Assembly (NCBI RefSeq): GCF_946476835.1
Contig: NZ_CAMKWA010000001.1
Coordinates: 124,001-188,000, forward strand
DNA length: 64,000 bases
Source of the DNA: an uncultured Neokomagataea sp.
GTDB taxonomy: Bacteria > Pseudomonadota > Alphaproteobacteria > Acetobacterales > Acetobacteraceae
Direction: 5' to 3'
Below the pieces are notes generated by a model. That model was given only the letters and a program-made list of their open reading frames with translations, was not told the origin of the DNA and ran no database searches. Shown here in pieces: positions 27,777-36,525 of the stretch; within the stretch, counting starts at the first letter, position 1, and each line of letters starts with the position of its first letter. The translations under genes were made by a program, and so were the position numbers.

Positions 27777-28346
27777 ATGCAGCTCTGGACCGGCCTCGGC
27801 AACCCCGAGCCGGGGATGAGCCGTCATCGACACAATATCGGTTTTATGGCAGTTGATGCCATTGCCGCGCGCCATGGGTTTTCCCCATGGCGCAAGCGTT
27901 TCCGCGGCGAAACCGCTGACGGAAACATTGGGGGGCAGAAAATTCTGCTCCTCAAGCCTATGACCTATATGAACCTTTCCGGTGATAGTGTTCAGCAGGC
28001 GGCTCAGTTTTTCAAAATCCCACAATCCGACATTACCGTGTTCCATGATGAGCTGGATTTGGCTTTTGCTAAATTACGGATCAAGCGTGGCGGCGGTGCT
28101 GCTGGGCATAATGGCCTGCGTTCTATGGATCGCTGCTTGCCCGGACCAGATTACTGGCGTGTACGGATGGGGATTGGTCACCCCGGCCATAAAGACCGTG
28201 TGCATGGACATGTACTCGGTAATTTTGCAAAGGCTGAAGAGCCTGAGCTAGAGCGTTGGTTGGATGCGATTGCCGATGCCGCACCAATTCTCGCAAAGGG
28301 TGAACGCGAAGCCTTTATGACGAAGGTCGCGTTGCTTTTAGGGTAA
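27777..28346 (+). CDS. pth: peptidyl-tRNA hydrolase Pth
   Basis: Pth recycles tRNA from prematurely released peptidyl-tRNA. The 189-residue protein shows WTGLGNPEPGMSRHRHNIGF (catalytic His region), LLKPMTYMNLSGDSV (Asn), FHDELDLAFAKLRIK (catalytic Asp) and GGGAAGHNGLRSM. The ATG at 27777 is the family start. The longer frame from 27720 lies inside rplY. Confidence 0.96.
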   Translation: MQLWTGLGNPEPGMSRHRHNIGFMAVDAIAARHGFSPWRKRFRGETADGNIGGQKILLLKPMTYMNLSGDSVQQAAQFFKIPQSDITVFHDELDLAFAKLRIKRGGGAAGHNGLRSMDRCLPGPDYWRVRMGIGHPGHKDRVHGHVLGNFAKAEEPELERWLDAIADAAPILAKGEREAFMTKVALLLG

Positions 28347-28386
28347 GGCGTTTTGGCCTGTGATGCTGGGCACACTGTCCAGATAC

Positions 28387-28408
28387 GGCAGGGATTTTGA
28401 TTCCTGCC
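28387..28408 (+). terminator. hairpin downstream of pth
   Basis: GGCAGGGAT, loop TTTG, ATTCCTGCC: nine pairs including one G-U, 40 bases past the pth stop. There is no T-run after it. Confidence 0.35.
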
Positions 28409-28598
28409 CCCTTCCATTGGGCGTTTGTACGGATGTTGGTCCTATCTCTCGTCAGAACAACATACGAAATTTGGTTGTTGCTAGGATGATTGTTGTCATC
28501 TCTTTGGTGTGACACTGGGCCATATTGGGCACGGCACCTTTGGCGCATGGTGAATTCGTTAAGAGAATCAAACGAAATTCATTGTCAGGTGTTGTGCC

Positions 28599-29159
28599 AT
28601 GTTGAAATTAGCCACGCTCTTTGTTGTCATTTTCTCTCTAGGTGAAATAGCGCTGCTGTTGAGGCGCCGTTCAGGCCAGAAGAACAATCAACGTGACCGT
28701 AGCACTTTACGTGTATTTTGGATCATATTGCCGCTGTCCATAACCAGTGCTTTTCAAGCGCAGTGGCTTTTCCCGATGTGGACCCTGCCGCAGGCGGAGA
28801 GTGTTTGGGTTTTTGGGGCTGCGTTGGCGGTTCTTGGTCTCGTATTACGGTGGTATGCGATTTATCGTTTAGGGCGTTGGTTCACCGTTGATGTGGCTCT
28901 GTCTTCTGAGCAAGTGCTCTTACGTGATGGGCCTTATCGCATTATTCGTCATCCCTCTTATACGGGGGCTCTCATGACGTTAATGGGGGTTGGCGTTTTG
29001 TTGGGTAATGTGAGCGCGATCGTGTTGATGGTTGTGCCGCCTCTTATCGTGTTTCTCTATCGCATACATGTAGAGGAACAGGCGCTGTCGCATGCTTTTC
29101 GTGCGCCGTGGAGTGAGTATTGTGCGCAAAGCTGGCGTTTGATTCCTCAAATTTATTGA
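28599..29159 (+). CDS. isoprenylcysteine carboxyl methyltransferase (ICMT) family protein
   Basis: An integral membrane methyltransferase-like protein of 186 residues with four to five hydrophobic segments. The ICMT/PEMT signature is GPYRIIRHPSYTGAL, followed by a membrane helix and VEEQALSHAFRAPWSEYCAQS (the conserved E..L....G..Y pattern). Bacteria have no prenylated CaaX proteins, so the substrate is probably a lipid or small molecule. It stands alone between pth and the convergent dcp. Confidence 0.8.
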   Translation: MLKLATLFVVIFSLGEIALLLRRRSGQKNNQRDRSTLRVFWIILPLSITSAFQAQWLFPMWTLPQAESVWVFGAALAVLGLVLRWYAIYRLGRWFTVDVALSSEQVLLRDGPYRIIRHPSYTGALMTLMGVGVLLGNVSAIVLMVVPPLIVFLYRIHVEEQALSHAFRAPWSEYCAQSWRLIPQIY

Positions 29160-29203
29160 GAGCGGTTTTATACACAGTGACGAGAGGACTTTGGTGTGAT
29201 GGG

Positions 29204-29224
29204 GCAGGGACCAAGGGTCCCTGC
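29204..29224. terminator. inverted repeat between the ICMT-like gene and dcp
   Basis: GCAGGGACC-AAG-GGTCCCTGC, nine perfect pairs. A second short repeat, CCGAG-GCCC-CTCGG, lies at 29281-29294. Together they sit between convergent genes. Confidence 0.4.
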
Positions 29225-29339
29225 CGGGTCTGGGCAGCGCTGGCTGGTTGAGTGCCAGGTGGCTGCTCAGATTCTGCCCCCCGAGGCCCCTCGGAGATAG
29301 CTCTTTTTCCAGAGATACCTCCGAGAGAGTACTATGACT

Positions 29340-31469
29340 TTACGGTTGTGAACCTGCGGTCAGACCGCGATGAGCCAGCATAGGTTCAATTTCAGGGTCT
29401 TTGCCGTAGAAGGCGCGGAACATGGGGGCGTAATCCATCGTATGGCCCTTAGACAGGATCATATCGCGGAAGCGTTGACCGTTTTCACGGGTGAGGCCAC
29501 CATGCTGCGTGAACCATGCAAAGGCATCTTGATCCAGCATTTCGGTCCAGAGATAGGCGTAGTATCCGGCGGAGTAGCCGTTGGACCAGATATGCAAGAA
29601 GTAGGTTGAGCGATAGCGTGGAGGAACGTGGGTAACGTCCAGTCCCATGCTGTTGAGGGCATCGGCCTCAAACTTATCAACGTCCTGACGTGGTGCTGAA
29701 GCGGGCAGGCTGTGCCATTTCATGTCCAGTTCAGACGCCTCTACGATTTCACCCAGAGCGTAGCCCTGATTGAAGCGTGCTGCTTTTTTGATCTTTGCCA
29801 CAAGTTCTTGCGGCATTGGTGCGCCGGTTTTGTAGTTGCGGGCGTAGTGCGCCAAAACTTTCGGATCAAAGGCCCAGTTTTCGTTGAATTGTGACGGAAA
29901 TTCTACGAAGTCACGCGCGACGCTTGTGCCGGAGAGTGAAGGGTAGGTTTGGCTAGCGAAGAGGCCGTGCAGAGCATGTCCGAACTCATGGAACATGGTC
30001 GTTACGTCATCAGAGGTGATGAGTTGTGGCTGGCCCGGTGCTGCCTTTGCGAAGTTAGCAACGTTATAGATGACAGGCTTTGTGCCGAGCAGCTTGGATT
30101 GACCGACGAAGTTAGACATCCATGCGCCACCGGATTTGGTATCACGCTTGAAGTAGTCAAAATACATCAGGCCGAGCTGTGAGCCGTCTTTGTCGAACAC
30201 TTCAAACACCATGACGTCTGGGTGGTAGACGGGGATGTCTGTGCGGGGTTTGAAGGTCAGCCCGTAGAGTTGGTTCGCGGCAAAGAAGACGCCATCGGTC
30301 AGAACTGTTTTGAGTTCGAAGTATGGTTTTACGTCATCTTGGTTGAGAGCGTATTTCTCACGGCGTACTTGTTCAGCATAGCGCTGCCAGTCCCAAGGCA
30401 TGAGAGAGAAGTTTTCCCCATCACGGTGGATGGCATCTTGCAGAAGATTAACTTCGTTCTTCTGTTCTGCAGCAATGGCTGGGACCAGTTTTTGCATGAA
30501 GCCATTGGCTTCTTCTGGCGTCTTCGCCATTTGGTCAAAGAGCGTATAGGCTGCGTAGTTCGGGTAACCGAAGAGAGCAGCTTTTTGCGCGCGAAGTTGT
30601 GCGAGTTCGGCAATGGTTGAGCGGGTGTCGTTTGCGTCACCACGCTCAGCGCGGTTCCAGCTGTGATCATACAGAGCTTGGCGCGTGTCGCGGTTGCTCA
30701 ACCCTTCCAGTGCAGGCTGCTGCGTGGTGTTTTGGAGGGGGAGAACCCATTTGCCTTTCAGCTTACGGCTTTCGGCGGCTTTTGCGGCACCCGCAATGCT
30801 GCTCTCATCGAGGCCGGCCAGAGCTTCTTTGGAGTCGACAGTGAGAGCACCGTCACGAGCCGCAGCGATCAGCTTTTGTTGATAAGCGGATTCGAGGTTT
30901 GCCAATTTGGTGTTGATGGCACGCAGTTTGACTTTGTCGCCCTTGGAGAGTTGAGCGCCTGAATGCACGAATTGTTGGTAGTATACGTCCAACAATTGAG
31001 CTTGTTCGGGGTCAAGATTCAGCGTTGAGCGTGTGTCGTACAGAGCCTTTATGCGCGCAAAGAGGCGCGGGTTCAGGTTAATTTCGTCAGAGTGTTGAGA
31101 CAGGCGTGCGGCTTCGCGGCTTTCTACTTTATCTAAAGCAGGGTTGCTGTTGGCTTGGTAGACGCCAAAGAATGTTTCTTGAACGCGGTCCAGCAAACGT
31201 CCTGATTTTTCGAGAGCAACAATGGTATTCTCGAATGTCGGCGCAGCTTTGTTGTTTGCAATTGCGAGAACTTCGCGCATGTGATCGGCCATGCCGCGCT
31301 CGAAAGCAGGGGCGTAATCACTGTCTTTAATCAGGTCAAAGCGGGGTGCTTGATACGGCAATGTGCTGGCGGTGAAAAAGGGATTTGTCGCTGCTGCTTG
31401 CGCTTGTGTGCCTGCTAGAGCGGTAAAAGAGAGCGCATAAACGGCGCGCACCCAAGACTTTGTATTCAT
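29340..31469 (-). CDS. dcp: M3 family zinc metallopeptidase (peptidyl-dipeptidase Dcp type)
   Basis: An oligopeptidase of the thimet/Dcp family. The zinc-site MFHEFGHALHGLF has the two His and catalytic Glu, and EIVEASELD supplies the third ligand region. YRSTYFLHIWSNGYSAGYYAYLW is a family-typical substrate-binding block. Start 31469 (MNTKSWVRAVYAL) has AGGA upstream and gives a signal peptide ending GTQAQAA, so a periplasmic enzyme is predicted, unlike cytoplasmic E. coli Dcp. A longer frame opens at 31577 without a good start. It is divergent from ahpC. Confidence 0.9.
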   Translation of the reverse strand: MNTKSWVRAVYALSFTALAGTQAQAAATNPFFTASTLPYQAPRFDLIKDSDYAPAFERGMADHMREVLAIANNKAAPTFENTIVALEKSGRLLDRVQETFFGVYQANSNPALDKVESREAARLSQHSDEINLNPRLFARIKALYDTRSTLNLDPEQAQLLDVYYQQFVHSGAQLSKGDKVKLRAINTKLANLESAYQQKLIAAARDGALTVDSKEALAGLDESSIAGAAKAAESRKLKGKWVLPLQNTTQQPALEGLSNRDTRQALYDHSWNRAERGDANDTRSTIAELAQLRAQKAALFGYPNYAAYTLFDQMAKTPEEANGFMQKLVPAIAAEQKNEVNLLQDAIHRDGENFSLMPWDWQRYAEQVRREKYALNQDDVKPYFELKTVLTDGVFFAANQLYGLTFKPRTDIPVYHPDVMVFEVFDKDGSQLGLMYFDYFKRDTKSGGAWMSNFVGQSKLLGTKPVIYNVANFAKAAPGQPQLITSDDVTTMFHEFGHALHGLFASQTYPSLSGTSVARDFVEFPSQFNENWAFDPKVLAHYARNYKTGAPMPQELVAKIKKAARFNQGYALGEIVEASELDMKWHSLPASAPRQDVDKFEADALNSMGLDVTHVPPRYRSTYFLHIWSNGYSAGYYAYLWTEMLDQDAFAWFTQHGGLTRENGQRFRDMILSKGHTMDYAPMFRAFYGKDPEIEPMLAHRGLTAGSQP

Positions 31470-31591
31470 GACATTATCCTGATTTTGTAATGACATGTTG
31501 AGTGTAGGTGAGAAGCGTTCGAGCGTCCATGAGTGCGCTGGGAGTGTGGTATTTGTTTGATCGATAAAATTTTTCATTCAAAAATCGTTAT

Positions 31592-31604
31592 TCGGTTAAA
31601 CCGA
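31592..31604. promoter_or_regulatory. palindrome upstream of ahpC
   Basis: TCGGTT-A-AACCGA, a perfect 6+1+6 palindrome, 110 bases before the ahpC start and just upstream of its likely -35. It is a candidate operator. It does not match the ATAG/CTAT form of known OxyR sites. Confidence 0.35.
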
Positions 31605-31613
31605 TCAATCATA

Positions 31614-31643
31614 TTGACAGGAACTGTTTCCTGTTTTTCTCAT
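31614..31643 (+). promoter_or_regulatory. candidate sigma-70 promoter of ahpC
   Basis: TTGACA at 31614-31619, an 18-base gap, then TCTCAT (four of six matches to TATAAT) at 31638-31643. CAGGAA-CTGT-TTCCTG, an imperfectly placed palindrome, overlaps the spacer. Confidence 0.4.
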
Positions 31644-31701
31644 TTTGTGGGACATAGAATCCCGTCTCTAAACGTAGAGCGACAAAGCAGGAGATTTTCT
31701 G

Positions 31702-32265
31702 ATGGTTCGCATTAACTCGGCGCTGGCTCCTTTCAGCACTGATGCTTTCCGTGATGGTAAGTTTTTGACGGTTACGGATTCTGACGTTCGCGGCAAATGG
31801 TCCGTGTTCTTCTTCTATCCGGCTGATTTCACTTTTGTTTGCCCGACCGAGCTTGAAGATCTCGCTGACCATCAAGCTGAGTTCGACAAGCTGGGCGTTG
31901 AAATCTACGGTGTGTCCACCGACAAGCATTTCACGCATAAGGCTTGGCACGATACGTCCCCAGCAATCGGCAAGATCAAGTACACGATGCTTGGTGACCC
32001 GACTGGCGCTATTTCAAAGGCGTTCGATGTGTACATCGAAGAAGCTGGAATGGCTGACCGTGGTACCTTCCTGCTCGACCCAGAAGGCAAGGTTCAGTAC
32101 ATCGAAATCACCTCTGGTGGTGTAGGCCGTAGCGCGACGGAACTGCTCGATAAGGTTCGTGCAGCTCAGTATGTTGCTGCTCACCCAGGTGAAGTGTGCC
32201 CAGCAAAGTGGAAAGAAGGTTCAGAAACTCTGAAGCCATCTCTCGACCTGATTGGCAAGATCTGA
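31702..32265 (+). CDS. ahpC: alkyl hydroperoxide reductase peroxiredoxin AhpC
   Basis: AhpC is a typical 2-Cys peroxiredoxin that reduces H2O2, peroxynitrite and organic peroxides. The 187-residue protein has the peroxidatic Cys in FTFVCPTELEDLAD (Cys at about 49) and the resolving Cys in GEVCPAKWKEG. A GGLGxG-like floatable loop and C-terminal tail suggest an oxidation-sensitive form. The start has CAGGAG upstream. AhpF, its reductase, follows 128 bases downstream behind a hairpin. Confidence 0.97.
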   Translation: MVRINSALAPFSTDAFRDGKFLTVTDSDVRGKWSVFFFYPADFTFVCPTELEDLADHQAEFDKLGVEIYGVSTDKHFTHKAWHDTSPAIGKIKYTMLGDPTGAISKAFDVYIEEAGMADRGTFLLDPEGKVQYIEITSGGVGRSATELLDKVRAAQYVAAHPGEVCPAKWKEGSETLKPSLDLIGKI

Positions 32266-32285
32266 TCCTTACGGTCAGTATCAGG

Positions 32286-32307
32286 GTAGGGGCTTTCGGG
32301 CCTCTAC
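32286..32307 (+). terminator. hairpin between ahpC and ahpF
   Basis: GTAGGGGC-TTTCGG-GCCTCTAC, eight pairs with one G-U, followed later by TTTTTGTTTT. It could attenuate so that ahpC is made in excess of ahpF. Confidence 0.45.
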
Positions 32308-32393
32308 TCACTCCAGTATTTTTGTTTTAGCGATATCCACAGAATACTAAGTGGCTATTGCTTCTGTTTCCGATAATGAAATGGGAGAAAACC

Positions 32394-33950
32394 ATGCTTC
32401 AGGACGACCTGAAAACCCAGATGCGCGCCTATATGGACTATCTGCGCGAGAACGTCGTTCTGGAAGCGACGCTCGGAACAGATGCGCGCTCGGATGAAAT
32501 CCGTAATGTTTTATCGGATATTGCGAGCCTATCTGACAAGGTCACCTTCTCAGATCGAGGAACGGATCAGCGTAGCCCGTCTTTCATTATTCGCCGTGCA
32601 GGCTCACAGGAGCATGTGGCGTTTGGTGGTCTGCCGATGGGGCATGAGTTTACGTCTTTTGTCTTGGCGCTGCTGCAAGTGGGGGGGCATCCACCGAAGA
32701 TCGATGCAGACCAAGTTGAGCAAATTCGTGCGCTGGATGGTGATTTCCAGTTTGAAACGTATTTCTCACAATCCTGCCAAAACTGCCCAGATGTGGTCCA
32801 AGCACTCAATGCAATGAGCGTGCTGAATCCGAAGATTAAGCACATTGCGATTGATGGCGCGGATTTCCAAACTGAAGTGGAAGAGCGCGGTATTCGTACA
32901 GTGCCGCAAGTTTATCTGAATGGTGCGCCGTTCTCATCTGGTCGCATGGATGTGGCGCAGATTTTGGCGAAGCTTGATGAGTCTTCCGTCGAGCGGGCTG
33001 CGGCTAAATTGGGTGACTTGGCACCGTTTGATGTGCTTGTTCTGGGTGGTGGCCCTGCTGGTGCATCAGCTGCAGTTTATGCGGCGCGTAAAGGCTTGCG
33101 CACGGGGATTGTGGCAGATCGCTTTGGCGGTCAGGTCATGGATACGGCCGGGATTGAAAACTTTATTTCTGTGAAAGAAACGGAAGGCCCGCATCTGGCC
33201 GCAGCGTTTGAAGCGCATGTTCGCCAGTATGATGTTGAAGTGATCGCGTCACAGCGTGCCAATAAGCTGGTGCCAAAGCAGGATGAGACCGGCTTGCATG
33301 AGATTGTCTTGGATAGTGGTGCAAGCTTGCGCTCTAAGACGATTATCTTGGCGACAGGTGCGCGTTGGCGTCAGCTTGGTGTACCGGGTGAGAAAGAGTA
33401 CATGACCAAGGGCGTGGCATATTGCCCGCATTGTGATGGTCCGTTCTATAAGGGCCGCCCGGTTGTGGTTGCTGGCGGTGGTAATAGTGGCGTTGAAGCT
33501 GCGATTGATCTGGCTGGTATTGTGTCTCACGTCACGCTGTTGCAGCGCGGTGCGCAACTGAAGGCCGATAAAGTTCTGCAGGATAAGTTACATAGCCTGA
33601 AGAACGTCACGGTGCTGACCAATGCTCTGACGTCGGAGATTCAGGGTAATGGGAAAGAAGTGACGGGACTGACCTATCAGGATGCCGATGGTGCGGCCCA
33701 AGAGATTAAGGCTGATGGTGTCTTTGTGCAGATTGGTCTGTTGCCCAACACAGAATGGCTGAAAGGCGCACTGGATCTTTCCCCTTATGGTGAGATCGTG
33801 ATCAATGATCACTGTGTGACATCTGTTCCAGGTGTATTTGCTGCGGGTGATGCAACGACCGTGCCGTATAAGCAGATTGTGATTGCTACCGGTGAGGGGG
33901 CAAAGGCTTCTTTGTCGGCCTTTGATTATCTCATTCGTTTGCCTGTGTAA
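32394..33950 (+). CDS. ahpF: alkyl hydroperoxide reductase subunit F (AhpF)
   Basis: A flavoprotein that passes electrons from NADH to AhpC. The N-terminal double-thioredoxin domain has [14 protein letters not shown] (CQNC, where CHNC is usual). The thioredoxin-reductase part has [17 protein letters not shown] for FAD, the redox pair in [12 protein letters not shown], and [14 protein letters not shown] for NADH. Its 518 residues match the family. Start 32394 (MLQDDLKTQ) has GGGAGAA upstream; the frame open from 32358 is not needed. Confidence 0.96.
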   Translation: MLQDDLKTQMRAYMDYLRENVVLEATLGTDARSDEIRNVLSDIASLSDKVTFSDRGTDQRSPSFIIRRAGSQEHVAFGGLPMGHEFTSFVLALLQVGGHPPKIDADQVEQIRALDGDFQFETYFSQSCQNCPDVVQALNAMSVLNPKIKHIAIDGADFQTEVEERGIRTVPQVYLNGAPFSSGRMDVAQILAKLDESSVERAAAKLGDLAPFDVLVLGGGPAGASAAVYAARKGLRTGIVADRFGGQVMDTAGIENFISVKETEGPHLAAAFEAHVRQYDVEVIASQRANKLVPKQDETGLHEIVLDSGASLRSKTIILATGARWRQLGVPGEKEYMTKGVAYCPHCDGPFYKGRPVVVAGGGNSGVEAAIDLAGIVSHVTLLQRGAQLKADKVLQDKLHSLKNVTVLTNALTSEIQGNGKEVTGLTYQDADGAAQEIKADGVFVQIGLLPNTEWLKGALDLSPYGEIVINDHCVTSVPGVFAAGDATTVPYKQIVIATGEGAKASLSAFDYLIRLPV

Positions 33951-33978
33951 GGTAGCAATTTGGTTTGTAGGCTTAAGG

Positions 33979-34010
33979 ATAAGGCGGCTGTTTAGTCGCC
34001 TTATTTTTTT
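33979..34010 (+). terminator. intrinsic terminator of ahpCF
   Basis: ATAAGGCG, ten-base loop, CGCCTTAT followed by a run of Ts, 30 bases after the ahpF stop. Confidence 0.85.
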
Positions 34011-34026
34011 TGCTTTATGCGCATTG

Positions 34027-34042
34027 TGTTTCACGTGAAACG
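34027..34042. other. parS: parS centromere-like site (ParB binding)
   Basis: TGTTTCACGTGAAACG contains the perfect palindrome GTTTCACGTGAAAC, and matches the bacterial parS consensus TGTTNCACGTGAAACA at 15 of 16 positions. The site is non-coding, between the ahpF terminator and the SPFH gene. In most bacteria parS sites cluster near the replication origin and load ParB for chromosome segregation. I saw no second copy in the window. Confidence 0.85.
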
Positions 34043-34117
34043 CCGTTGGTCGGTGTAGTTACCTGAATGGCACGTCAATATGTGCTATGTGAAAGTTTGG
34101 CATCATGCTTAGACGTT

Positions 34118-34154
34118 ATTTCCCTTCTTATCGCTTGAGGCCAAGAAGGGAAAT
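34118..34154. terminator. inverted repeat downstream of the SPFH gene
   Basis: ATTTCCCTTCTT, 13-base loop, AAGAAGGGAAAT: 12 perfect pairs, about 60 bases past the SPFH stop on the minus strand. No T-run. Confidence 0.5.
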
Positions 34155-34212
34155 ATTAATCCGGTTGGATTATGTCCCGTTTATTATCGTCTAAGATTAA
34201 AACCGTTTGGAC

Positions 34213-35133
34213 TTAATCTACGGCTGGGATGAACCGCCCTGCGGTGGCGGCTGTGATGTTTTGTGTATTCATGTCGGTTGGGACGAAAATGACAGTCGCT
34301 TTGCCGGTGCGACTGGCGGTGGTGACCATGTCATTTTGGTTGACGTTGAGCATGAGTGCGAGGATGGCATCTTCGCTGACTTCGGTCATGCTGGCGCGTA
34401 AAGTTGCGGCGGCCTCGGCAAAGCCTGCGGCAATGGCTTTGCGTTCATTGGCGATGCCTTCCCCTTGCAGCTTTTTGCTTTCGGCTTCTGCGCGGGCAAT
34501 GCCGAGGCGGCGTACCATTTCAGCATCGGCCTCTGCTTGGGCGGCGTCTTTGCGGGCTACAGCGGCTAGTTTGTTATTCATAGCTTCTTGAATCACTTTG
34601 GGCGGCATGGGCTGCTCAATCGTGACGTTATGAATATCGAGGCCAGAATCCAGTGCATCGGCCGTCTGATCGGCGATGACTTGGCTCGCTACAGCGTTGC
34701 GCTGTGAGTAGAGTTCGGACAGCGTCATGGTTGAGGCAATCTGGCGAATTTCATTTTCGACTTTAAAGACTAGTCGTTTGACGGGTTCTGAGACTTTATA
34801 GGCAAAATTGAAGACGGCATCTGAATCATCGCGGACGCTGTAGAGTAGGACCCAGCGGATTTCTATGAATACGTCATCTTTGGTTTTAATTTCGGAGAGG
34901 GTTTCGACCTGTTCTTGTTGTAGGGACACTTTGTAAGAAATTTGGCTTAGTATAGGAATGATAAAGTGCAGACCGCTATTGAGTAGTTTGCGTTGTGGTT
35001 TTCCTAGAAATTCATAGACATAGACCATGCGGCCGGGAACGACTTTGATACCGTTAAGAAGTAATATTCCGCCAATAATTACTAGAAACATACAAATAAG
35101 TAAAAGGCTAGGGAACATAATATGTACTCGCAT
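34213..35133 (-). CDS. SPFH/band 7 (stomatin-like) membrane protein
   Basis: This 306-residue protein has one N-terminal membrane helix (LLLICMFLVIIGGILLL). An SPFH domain follows (VPGRMVYVYEFLGKPQRKLLNSGLHFIIP, TKDDVFIEIRWVLLYSV), then an Ala/Glu-rich coiled coil (about 195-250, KDAAQAEADAEMVRRLGIARAEAE). It probably oligomerises in membrane microdomains. No NfeD-type partner is next to it. The start could be 35133 (MRVHI) or 35118 (MFPSLL); neither has a clear ribosome site. Confidence 0.82.
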   Translation of the reverse strand: MRVHIMFPSLLLICMFLVIIGGILLLNGIKVVPGRMVYVYEFLGKPQRKLLNSGLHFIIPILSQISYKVSLQQEQVETLSEIKTKDDVFIEIRWVLLYSVRDDSDAVFNFAYKVSEPVKRLVFKVENEIRQIASTMTLSELYSQRNAVASQVIADQTADALDSGLDIHNVTIEQPMPPKVIQEAMNNKLAAVARKDAAQAEADAEMVRRLGIARAEAESKKLQGEGIANERKAIAAGFAEAAATLRASMTEVSEDAILALMLNVNQNDMVTTASRTGKATVIFVPTDMNTQNITAATAGRFIPAVD

Positions 35134-35187
35134 TATTTCGGTAAAACTCTTGCAGAGTACATATGGATAAATCAATAAAAATTATCT

Positions 35188-35221
35188 TATGGCCCCGCTA
35201 TTTGATGGGGGCGGGGCCATA
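35188..35221 (-). terminator. terminator of the sulfide:quinone reductase gene
   Basis: TATGGCCCCGC, 12-base loop, GCGGGGCCATA: 11 perfect pairs, followed on the minus strand by AGATAATTTTTATT. It separates the gene ending at 35227 from the SPFH start. Confidence 0.8.
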
Positions 35222-35226
35222 TAGAG

Positions 35227-36468
35227 CTATGAACCTGATTTAACGCGGTGCTTCACAGTGATGTTTTGGCCTTTCATCATGCTGTGCCAATAGACGCGGT
35301 GAAAGACTTGCGTTTTGAGGAACCATGCGAAGCGACTGGGTTTGCGTTGGTCATAAGGGAAGCTTGGAGCGACTTTGCCGCCATAGACGAACTCCGCCAA
35401 GACCACTTTACCGTATGCCACGGTAAGGGGGCAGGCACCGTAGCCGTCATACGTGCCTTTCAGCGGGCGACCATCGAGTGAAGCAAGCAGGTTTTCAACG
35501 ACGATGGGGGCTTGTTCACGGACGGCGGCGGCGGTTTTGGCATTGGTGGTGCCCATGACGTCACCTGCGCCAAACACTGTGTCATAGCGGGTGTGGCGCA
35601 GGGTGGTGGGATCAACGTCGAGCCAACCGTTAGCGTTGGCAAGAGGACTGGCTTTGACGAAGTCGGGTGCGCTTTGTGGTGGGGTGACATGCAGTAGGTC
35701 AAAGCTGCGTGTGACGGTTTCGTCTGTTCCGACGATTTGGAAGGTTGCTTCGCGCTTCTCCCCATCGACTTTAATGAGGTTTTCTTTTTTACGAACGTTG
35801 ACGCCGTAATAATCCATTTGGCGCTGAAGGGTTGGTACCCAGTGGGCAACACCAAAGAGGGCGTCTCCTGCGAGGCAGAAATCAACTTCAGTGTTATGGA
35901 GTGAGCCTTCTTGACGCCAATGGTCTGAGGCGAGGTAGACGATTTTTTGTGGTGCACCTGCGCATTTGATCGGCATAGGGGGCTGTGTGAAAATCGCTTT
36001 GCCGCCATCTAAGTGGCGGATGCATTCCCACGTATAGGCAGCAGTTTCGCGCGAGTAATTGGAGGTGACACCATTGCGCCCGAGTGTTTCGGGGAGGCCT
36101 TCGATTTTGTCCCAGTCTAGTTGTAGGCCCGGGCAGACGATCAAGCGGCGGTATTGGACGGTGCGGCCGCTTTCAAGGGTGATGCTGAGGTCGTCGGGTG
36201 CGAAGGACGTTGCGCGTTCTCTGATCCATGTGACGCCGCGAGGAATGAGGCCGCCTTCTTGGCGCAGGGTTTTGCGCAGGGGAACAACGCCGGCGCCGAC
36301 CAAGGTCCATGCCGGTTGGTAGGCGTGGGTCGTGGAGGGTTCGATAATGGCGATGGAAAGGTTTGGGCGGTGCTTCTTGAGTAATGACGCGATGGAGATG
36401 CCTGCCGCACCACCGCCAACAATGACGACGGTGAAGCGATCTTCAGATGATGGGGATGTATCAGCCAT
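35227..36468 (-). CDS. sqr: type II sulfide:quinone oxidoreductase-like flavoprotein
   Basis: A membrane-associated FAD enzyme that oxidises sulfide to sulfane sulfur and reduces quinone. It has VVIVGGGAAGISIASLL for FAD, then LQLDWDKIEGLPE and PIKCAGAPQKIVYLASDHW with Cys169. LLHVTPPQSAPDFVKASPLA and DGYGACPLTVAYGKVVLAEF with Cys346 follow, then FPYDQRKPSRFAWFLKT. These blocks match the mitochondrial-type (SQRDL) enzyme, and the two Cys fit the catalytic trisulfide pair. Start 36468 (MADTSPS) has CGGAG upstream; the frame opens at 36504. Confidence 0.85.
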   Translation of the reverse strand: MADTSPSSEDRFTVVIVGGGAAGISIASLLKKHRPNLSIAIIEPSTTHAYQPAWTLVGAGVVPLRKTLRQEGGLIPRGVTWIRERATSFAPDDLSITLESGRTVQYRRLIVCPGLQLDWDKIEGLPETLGRNGVTSNYSRETAAYTWECIRHLDGGKAIFTQPPMPIKCAGAPQKIVYLASDHWRQEGSLHNTEVDFCLAGDALFGVAHWVPTLQRQMDYYGVNVRKKENLIKVDGEKREATFQIVGTDETVTRSFDLLHVTPPQSAPDFVKASPLANANGWLDVDPTTLRHTRYDTVFGAGDVMGTTNAKTAAAVREQAPIVVENLLASLDGRPLKGTYDGYGACPLTVAYGKVVLAEFVYGGKVAPSFPYDQRKPSRFAWFLKTQVFHRVYWHSMMKGQNITVKHRVKSGS

Positions 36469-36525
36469 GATCGAAACTCCGAAAGATCGAAAGAGCCGAG
36501 CCATCCCAAGAGGCTGAAGTGATGT

